Origin: CAYRUZ01 sp964427895
Lineage (GTDB): Bacteria; Patescibacteriota; Gracilibacteria; Peribacterales; Peribacteraceae
NCBI GenBank assembly: GCA_964427895.1
Contig: CAYRUZ010000015.1
Span: forward strand, 1-28,980
Length of the DNA: 28,980 bases
Direction of reading: 5' to 3'
The position numbers and the translations under genes were made by a program. Positions 23,579-28,980 of this stretch are shown here, in pieces (position 1 is the stretch's first letter; each line of letters opens with the position of its first letter). The notes under the pieces are model-generated. The model was not told the DNA's origin and made no database searches. It saw nothing but the letters and a program-made list of their open reading frames with translations.

Positions 23579-24130
23579 TCAGTCGAGGTTATCGCTGGAG
23601 ATAAGCTTGTCGATTTCCTGGGTCACGTTGGCGGAAGAGGCCTTTTCGACCGGCTTCTTGCGCTCAGTCTCGGAACGCTTGGCGGAAGCCTTGGCCTTCT
23701 CGACCATCTTCTTCTGCAGCTGATCCTCTTTGGCCTTCTTGCGCTGCTCTTCGGCGGCCGTCTCCGTCTCCTTCCACTTGGAATACATCTCGGAGAACGT
23801 GGTGATCTGATAGTGCTTGGGCGGCTTCACGACCATGTGGCGCAACACGCCCTTGAGGATGGACAGTGCGCGATCCACTTCCTTCAGCTTGGAAGGATCC
23901 ATGTCGTAGTGATAGATGACGTAGTTGCCCTCGGTGTAGCCACCGATCTTGTAGGCAAGACCGCGACGACCCCAGTTGTCCTTGGCAACCTGCTGGGCGC
24001 CGGCTTCGGCAAAGATCTCCTCGATCTCTTTGAGGAGCTGGGCTTCTTCCTTCTGGGCGAAGGGATACGGATAGAGGACGCAGATCTCGTACAGACGAGT
24101 GTCCTCCGATTGAGGCGTGTACGTTGGCAT
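23579..24130 (-). CDS. rpsF: 30S ribosomal protein S6 with a long C-terminal extension
   Basis: The S6 fold occupies about residues 10-112 (YEICVLYPYPFAQKEEAQL, NWGRRGLAYKIGGYTEGNYV, LKGVLRHMV). A highly charged tail of about 70 residues follows, rich in Lys, Glu and Ala and likely helical, so the 183-residue total is well above the usual ~100. It pairs with S18 in the 30S platform. The operon is rpsF-rpsR without the ssb gene that often lies between. A GATTCT hexamer 14 nt before the ATG may be the -10. Confidence 0.94.
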   Translation of the reverse strand: MPTYTPQSEDTRLYEICVLYPYPFAQKEEAQLLKEIEEIFAEAGAQQVAKDNWGRRGLAYKIGGYTEGNYVIYHYDMDPSKLKEVDRALSILKGVLRHMVVKPPKHYQITTFSEMYSKWKETETAAEEQRKKAKEDQLQKKMVEKAKASAKRSETERKKPVEKASSANVTQEIDKLISSDNLD

Positions 24131-24149
24131 TGCGACTCGTGGGTAGAAT

Positions 24150-24174
24150 CCAACCCTCTAAAAAGCGGGGTTGG
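24150..24174. repeat. Inverted repeat upstream of rpsF
   Basis: CCAACCC (24150-24156) and GGGTTGG (24168-24174), a perfect 7-bp inverted repeat with an 11-nt spacer. It covers the likely rpsF promoter area and may be an operator or a cruciform. Confidence 0.5.
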
Positions 24175-24205
24175 AGAATCACAGTGGCGGGATCCTAGGG
24201 GAGCC

Positions 24206-24253
24206 CCCCCGGGGGCGTCAAGCATCGTTGACGCGAAAAACGACCGCGTTGAC
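24206..24253. promoter_or_regulatory. Inverted and direct repeats before the arylsulfotransferase-like gene
   Basis: CCCCCGGGGG palindrome at 24206-24215, then GCGTCAA/TTGACGC (24215-24221 and 24228-24234, 6-nt loop), then a direct repeat of GTTGAC at 24227 and 24248, 21 bp (two helical turns) apart. It could be a regulator-binding region. No clear -10 was found. Confidence 0.4.
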
Positions 24254-24284
24254 CGGGAAGAGGCCATCCTTCAGCATACGGGCC

Positions 24285-25775
24285 ATGCCGCGCCATGCCG
24301 CGAAGCATGTGTCCCACCGTGCGCATCGATCCCGCTCCAGGGCAAATCGCGTGTCAGACGGGGTTCTTGGGCTATGGTTCTGCCTCTCGGCCCTCGCCGT
24401 AACGGCGGTGGCCGGATGGATGGTGGGACGCTACGGCATGACGCCGCCGGCCGTCGCGCCGGCAGTGGTGGTGCTGGTGATTTGGTTCATCGTCCTGCGT
24501 GCCTCCACGTGGGGCGGGAATCTCGGCGGATGGCTTCTCGTCATCGCCGCATTGGCGTTGGGGCAGTACGTGGCGGTCACCAATCCGTGGAAAGCGAACG
24601 CATGGATGGAGAATTCGATGCGGCACCTGTGGGGCATCGTGCAACCCACGCGCACGTTCGTCGCCGACGAGGGGCGCATCACGGTGGCGGCGGACAAGCA
24701 GGAGCAGCTGCAGGAGAGATACGCGTCCTACTCGCTCGTTGACGCCAGCCTCGGACGCCGCATGCTCGTGTCGTTCGATGCCGGGCTTGCCGTAGCCGAC
24801 GGCAACCGGCTGCAATTTCTCACCGCGACCGGCGTGACCATTTCGCTCCCCTACCTGCTGCCCGACGGCTCGCTGGTGTTCAACAACCGCGTGTTGGCGC
24901 TGGAGCCGGGGACGGACGGCAAACTCACGCGGGCGGTTATCCGCGACGGCGTGCTCTACAAGATATGGGAAGGAAATATCCCGGATCTCTATTTGGCGCA
25001 CTGGGGCGACGCGTTCGACGGCAAGTTGTACCACCCCGGCCGCGTGTTCGAGGAACTGCCTGCAAGCCAGCTGAAAGCCATCGGGCATGACTACGGGAAC
25101 TGCGCGGGAAAACTCCCGTTGGATATCATCCATGTCTTCGACCTGGATACGGGCGAGCATGAGGAGACGATCGACATCACCAAAGCGATCGCCGATCTCT
25201 CCCGCTCGGATCCCGCCATCGCGCAACATATGAACGGCTGTCGCGATCCCTTGCACCTCAACGACGTGCAGGTCGTCCGCACGCAAAAACAGGCGCAGCA
25301 TTTCCCGCGCGGCAAGGTGGGCGACCTGCTGCTGTCGATGCGCAACATCAACGGACTGGTGCTGCTCGACCGCGACACGCATGCCGTCAAGTGGTACGTC
25401 ATGGACGTGTCGGAGAAGCAGCACAGTCCGCGCATCAGCGACGACGGTTCCACGATCATCGTGCTCGACAACATGGGGTCGGACGAACCGAACGGACGAT
25501 CGCGCGTGACGCAGATCGACGTGGCGACGCGCTCGCTGGCCGGGTACTGGGAAGCATCGGGCAGAAGCGTTTTCCAATCGACGACGCGCGGCAAAGTGGA
25601 CCTGGCGTCCGACGGCCGGATCATCGTACAAGAACAGGACACCGATCGCCGCCGGCCCAGCACGATGTTCGCCCTCGAATGCCCCAAGGGCCGTGTCTCC
25701 ATGCGCTGCAAGAGAACACCGATCTTCAGCGTGAACGGTCAGTACAACAACGCCATCCCGCTTGAGGGTTTCTGA
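24285..25775 (+). CDS. Arylsulfotransferase-like membrane-anchored protein
   Basis: The product (496 residues from ATG 24285) starts with a basic segment and three hydrophobic helices (about 25-48, 53-72 and 77-97), then a large outer domain. That domain has the beta-propeller pattern of arylsulfotransferase-like proteins: HLNDVQVV, GDLLLSMRNINGLVLLDRDT, HSPRISDDGSTIIVLDN and SRVTQIDVATRSLAGYW. Related enzymes move sulfate between phenolic compounds, but many family members have no proven activity. The start is uncertain: the frame is open back to 24171, and a CATACG box lies only 4 nt before ATG 24285. It abuts the next convergent gene (TGATTA, no gap). Confidence 0.75.
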   Translation: MPRHAAKHVSHRAHRSRSRANRVSDGVLGLWFCLSALAVTAVAGWMVGRYGMTPPAVAPAVVVLVIWFIVLRASTWGGNLGGWLLVIAALALGQYVAVTNPWKANAWMENSMRHLWGIVQPTRTFVADEGRITVAADKQEQLQERYASYSLVDASLGRRMLVSFDAGLAVADGNRLQFLTATGVTISLPYLLPDGSLVFNNRVLALEPGTDGKLTRAVIRDGVLYKIWEGNIPDLYLAHWGDAFDGKLYHPGRVFEELPASQLKAIGHDYGNCAGKLPLDIIHVFDLDTGEHEETIDITKAIADLSRSDPAIAQHMNGCRDPLHLNDVQVVRTQKQAQHFPRGKVGDLLLSMRNINGLVLLDRDTHAVKWYVMDVSEKQHSPRISDDGSTIIVLDNMGSDEPNGRSRVTQIDVATRSLAGYWEASGRSVFQSTTRGKVDLASDGRIIVQEQDTDRRRPSTMFALECPKGRVSMRCKRTPIFSVNGQYNNAIPLEGF

Positions 25776-28298
25776 TTACAGAGCGCTTGCGGTGTACGTC
25801 ACCGTGGCCTGGTACGTCCCTGCCGGCACCACCGCCGCTCCGCCGATTTCGACGCTGTACTCGATCCTCTCGACCGATCCAGCGAACGGCGTGGCCGTAC
25901 CACGCGTCACGATGGTGTAGGCGCCGTCTCCGACGGGCAGCCACTTCTCGCTCACGTTGTCGGTCCCCCAACGGAGATCGGTGTCATCCGACGTGCTCTT
26001 CAAGCGGGCTCCCCAGTGTGCGTCGTCGGAGGGAACGTCCCAGCTCTGCGGAACGCCCGCGAGGGCGGCGATATCCTGGTCGCCGAGTGCACGGGAATAC
26101 ACGCGCATGTCGTCGAGCTTGCCCAAGAAATAGGATGCAGCAGCACGAGACCCGATGGTGTAGGTGGAGCCTGCCGAGAATGTGGGGGCATATGACTGCT
26201 GGGAATCGAGGATGCCGTCGACGTAGAAGCTCGCAGTGCTTCCGTCGAACACCACGGCGATGTGATGCCAGGCGGTATCCGAAATCGACGCACTCGAGAG
26301 CACATGACCCATGCCTGTTTGCGTCAGATAAATTCTGTCGGCATTCGGTGAGCCGTCGGATAAGAACCCAACACCCCAACCACCGTTGTTCACCGAATCG
26401 ATGATGGTATCCAGCTCGCTGCTCTGCCCCGAACGCCCGCGCTTCACCCACGCAGCGAAGGTGAATGTGCTCATATCCAGGTTGGCGACGGTCACGCTGT
26501 CATCCGTTCCGTCGAAATCCAGGCTGCGAACGTCCTGGAAGTTCGGATTACTCGGAAGAGTCTCCGACGGCTGCGGCTTGTTGTTGCTGCCGCCGGCCCC
26601 GCTGGGGGTACCGGTGCGGCCGTTGCCGCTCGCATCCGCGAGCGTTGTGCCCGCCGTGGTTTCATCCATGCGCCAATGCGCTATGAGCCCTCCGTCGAGG
26701 TAGAACGGATGGATGGTTTCTTCGTACTGGCTCACGAGCGATCCCGTGTTGAATCCGCCGCTGCCCGTGAGCACGCCCCAGGCGAGAGCATAGCCATTGG
26801 CATTGTCCGTTGTAACGGTGCATGCCCCGTCACCGGTCACGCGTCCCGTCGTGGAGATGGTGCCGAGATTGGCCGGTGACGTGCAGGCCAGACCGACCAC
26901 GCCGGCACCGCCGCCCTGGCGGTAGCCGGCATTGAGGATGTAGTTGGTCGTCGACCCATATCCCACGGGGCCTTCGCCGATGGTGTCGGAGAGCAGGTAA
27001 TTGGAAGACTCCGCGTAATCGCCGCCACCCGCGGGTACGACATCGCTGATGATGGCGTAGTTCGCCGTGCGCGATGCGGCGTCGTTGGCGATCTGCCATG
27101 TACGCAATTCATCGGTGACCATGCGGCCGTTCTGCAGGCGCAAAGGCCCGACGAGGTAGAACTCCGGCGACACGTCGGGCGCATCGTAGGAATAGGCGAA
27201 ACGCGCCACCTCCCCTTTCTTCCACGAACCGCTCCAGGTGATGGCGATGTCATTGCCGTCCGGCAGCGTATCGACAGACGCGGCAGGACTGACGTCGCGG
27301 ACGGTGAAACCCTGCGGCACAACGTCGCGGACGGTGCCGGTGAAGTTCGTATCGAAAGCGACTTCCACCTGCATCAAGGATGGAGCGTACGGCCAGAGGC
27401 GCGTGGCGGCGGAACGGCGAATGACGAACGGCGCGGCGTCTTCCACCAGGAGCGGCGCCGTGATGGTGCTATGCGTGTGGTCGAGCGAATCGGGTCGTTG
27501 CGACGTGACGACGAGCGTGTATTCGCCGGTCTGCGGCAGCGCCAGGGTGGCAGTGTAATCCGGTTCAGTCAGCCCGGGTTCCTTGCGACCGCAGGCGCCC
27601 GTCACGCGGATGGTTCCATCGGCGGTGGAGAGCGCGGTCTGCGTTCCGTCGGGCATGGTCACGCGCAGCGCGAGCAGCGCGTCGCAGACGATGTTGCCCT
27701 TCTCGTCGAGAACGCCGAAGTCGAGGCGAGCCACGTCCCCGCGGCGATACCGATCCTGATCGGCGTTCATAGAAAGGACGCCCCACGCCAGATCCTGCTC
27801 AGCAGTGGTGGCGAGCCGCGTCTGCGCATCGACATGCGTCACCTCCATGCGGTAGAAGCCCGGGCGGAAGTGGCGCTCGTCGAGCACGAGGCGTGCTCCA
27901 CCGTCGGCGAAATGGAAGCGCGGCGTGATTTCTCGCCCGTTCTCACCGCGCACGCGCACCGTCACTTCGTCGCGGATCTCGCCCGCGTTCTTCTTCGTGC
28001 GGATGCTGGAGGAAGACGCCGCGCTGCCGGCATCGGGCGTCGTGCCGGCCACGCCCTCCACCTGGATGGGGTGCTGCACGTCGGCGAGACGGAGCAAATC
28101 CCGCACGTTCGTCGCCAGGTCGAACTGCATCGCAACCTCGCCGCGCGTCTGCGCTTCGGCGAATCCGTAGCCGCCGTATGCGAGCGCGAGGAGCGTTACC
28201 GCCGTGAGCGGGAGGCGCAGCATGCGCAAGCGCCGTCCTTCTGCGGGCGGAATCGAAACGGCCTGCTGTGGATGCTGCTGCTTCATGGGGCGCGGCAT
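25776..28298 (-). CDS. Large secreted surface protein with a LamG/concanavalin-like domain
   Basis: The 840-residue protein (start at 28298; 28286 and 28325 are alternatives) has a signal-anchor-like helix at about residues 27-47 (LPLTAVTLLALAYGGYGFAE). Beta-rich modules follow (about 100-420) with YRRGDVARLDFGVLDE and EYTLVVTSQRPDS, resembling macroglobulin-type or Ig-like domains. Next comes a segment with YAESSNYLLSDTIGEGPVGY and STTNYILNAGY, a pattern I associate with surface proteins of candidate phyla. A LamG-like lectin domain spans about 550-745 (GLIAHWRMDE, FTFAAWVKRG, AWHHIAVVFDGSTASFYVDG), then a last beta module. It probably binds sugars or cell surfaces. TACCAT at 28324-28329 is a possible -10. 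Confidence 0.8.
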   Translation of the reverse strand: MPRPMKQQHPQQAVSIPPAEGRRLRMLRLPLTAVTLLALAYGGYGFAEAQTRGEVAMQFDLATNVRDLLRLADVQHPIQVEGVAGTTPDAGSAASSSSIRTKKNAGEIRDEVTVRVRGENGREITPRFHFADGGARLVLDERHFRPGFYRMEVTHVDAQTRLATTAEQDLAWGVLSMNADQDRYRRGDVARLDFGVLDEKGNIVCDALLALRVTMPDGTQTALSTADGTIRVTGACGRKEPGLTEPDYTATLALPQTGEYTLVVTSQRPDSLDHTHSTITAPLLVEDAAPFVIRRSAATRLWPYAPSLMQVEVAFDTNFTGTVRDVVPQGFTVRDVSPAASVDTLPDGNDIAITWSGSWKKGEVARFAYSYDAPDVSPEFYLVGPLRLQNGRMVTDELRTWQIANDAASRTANYAIISDVVPAGGGDYAESSNYLLSDTIGEGPVGYGSTTNYILNAGYRQGGGAGVVGLACTSPANLGTISTTGRVTGDGACTVTTDNANGYALAWGVLTGSGGFNTGSLVSQYEETIHPFYLDGGLIAHWRMDETTAGTTLADASGNGRTGTPSGAGGSNNKPQPSETLPSNPNFQDVRSLDFDGTDDSVTVANLDMSTFTFAAWVKRGRSGQSSELDTIIDSVNNGGWGVGFLSDGSPNADRIYLTQTGMGHVLSSASISDTAWHHIAVVFDGSTASFYVDGILDSQQSYAPTFSAGSTYTIGSRAAASYFLGKLDDMRVYSRALGDQDIAALAGVPQSWDVPSDDAHWGARLKSTSDDTDLRWGTDNVSEKWLPVGDGAYTIVTRGTATPFAGSVERIEYSVEIGGAAVVPAGTYQATVTYTASAL

Positions 28299-28411
28299 CG
28301 CCGTGCGATGCCCTCGGTGCACCATGGTACCGCGAGCGGTGCTTTTACCGGAAGAGAAGCGCGACAAGAGGGCGCGCCGGAAAACTCAAAAAGAATTTGG
28401 CAAATCCGTGC

Positions 28412-28439
28412 TTGACGTTGGGTTTCGGGTGGGTATGAT
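28412..28439 (+). promoter_or_regulatory. rRNA promoter (TTGACG-N16-TATGAT)
   Basis: -35 TTGACG at 28412-28417, 16-nt spacer, -10 TATGAT at 28434-28439, preceded by an A-rich stretch (AAAACTCAAAAAGAA near 28381) that could be an UP element. Confidence 0.75.
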
Positions 28440-28694
28440 TGGCGGGCTCTGCGGCCAAATGGCCGGAGAGTGATGTTTTTGGGCTCCTTCACATCATCGT
28501 GTAGTAGAGAACGCCAAAATACGTCCATCTCCCCTTTCACCGCCCTGCGCTTGCGAGTCGAGCCTAGAGCGGTGGAAACGGGGATGCATGGACCACTCAA
28601 TTGAGAATTATTAAGCCGCAACCGACAACTCGTCGGTCTGCGCAGCCATATCGGCTCTCAAGAGACGCCTAGCCCTCCCCGGGCGAAGCCAATC
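28440..28694 (+). other. 16S rRNA leader, non-coding
   Basis: About 250 nt between promoter and 16S. It contains two perfect hairpins: CGGCC-AAAT-GGCCG (28452-28465) and ACCGAC-AACTC-GTCGGT (28621-28637). It also has the palindrome CTCAATTGAG (28596-28605). No clear boxA was found. It presumably holds the 5' half of the rRNA processing stem, whose other half is outside the window. I see no gene here. Confidence 0.6.

Positions 28695-28980
<286 letters not shown>

Noticed and set aside
24131..24284. S6:S18-binding leader RNA motif for rpsF
   Set aside because: The likely leader is short and I could not find the bulged CCG element of that motif; the inverted repeat here lies in the promoter area.

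Overview
This is a GC-rich bacterial chromosome segment that ends in the first ~286 nt of a 16S rRNA gene. The standard genetic code fits: TGA ends many genes and tryptophan is read from TGG. The 16S has non-canonical bases at usually conserved places (CCTAAAACATGC, and GAATGGAACTG where most bacteria have an ACTGGGACTG-like stretch). Compact genes, frequent strand switches and a gene set of core functions plus large surface proteins suggest a Candidate Phyla Radiation (Patescibacteria) organism, perhaps a Peribacteria/Peregrinibacteria relative. That placement is inference. No phage, IS, CRISPR or integrase was seen.

Layout. 1-2852: 3' part of a repeat-rich fibre-like surface protein. 2836-3507 (-): site-2-type M50 protease. 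3589-3798: ribosomal protein L28. 3992-4081: tRNA-Ser(GGA). 4145-4471 (-): cysteine-rich two-helix membrane protein. 4612-8074: pheT, a PduO-type cobalamin adenosyltransferase and a small secreted protein. 8141-9894: rpmH (L34), a small membrane protein and an M16 peptidase. 9895-11802 (-): GT-C/TPR membrane protein. 11888-12307: ndk. 12351-12938 (-): DUF1858/A-type Fe-S carrier fusion. 12990-16254: S41 protease, RNase HI and a VanW protein. 16237-18906 (-): recO, ftsX, a TPR protein and a pilin-like protein. 19030-22095: class A penicillin-binding protein. 22096-22854 (-): yebC. 22946-23233: small unknown protein. 23319-24130 (-): rpsF-rpsR. 24285-25775: arylsulfotransferase-like protein. 25776-28298 (-): LamG surface protein. 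28412 onward: rRNA promoter, leader and 16S.

Many genes concern the envelope: the PBP, VanW, FtsX, S41, M50 and M16 proteins, a putative membrane glycosyltransferase and two large surface proteins. The rest are translation and housekeeping genes.

The most striking pattern is regulatory. In eight genes a -10 hexamer (TATACT, CACAAT, TACCAT, TACTCT or TAGGCT) lies exactly 6 nt before an ATG or GTG, and in several more 8-10 nt before. This places the predicted transcription start on or within a few bases of the start codon, so leaderless mRNAs are likely. No convincing Shine-Dalgarno sequence precedes any gene examined, and genes with a longer leader often carry a C/T-rich tract instead. Five of six protein-coding convergent pairs either overlap by 17-18 bp or abut with no gap.
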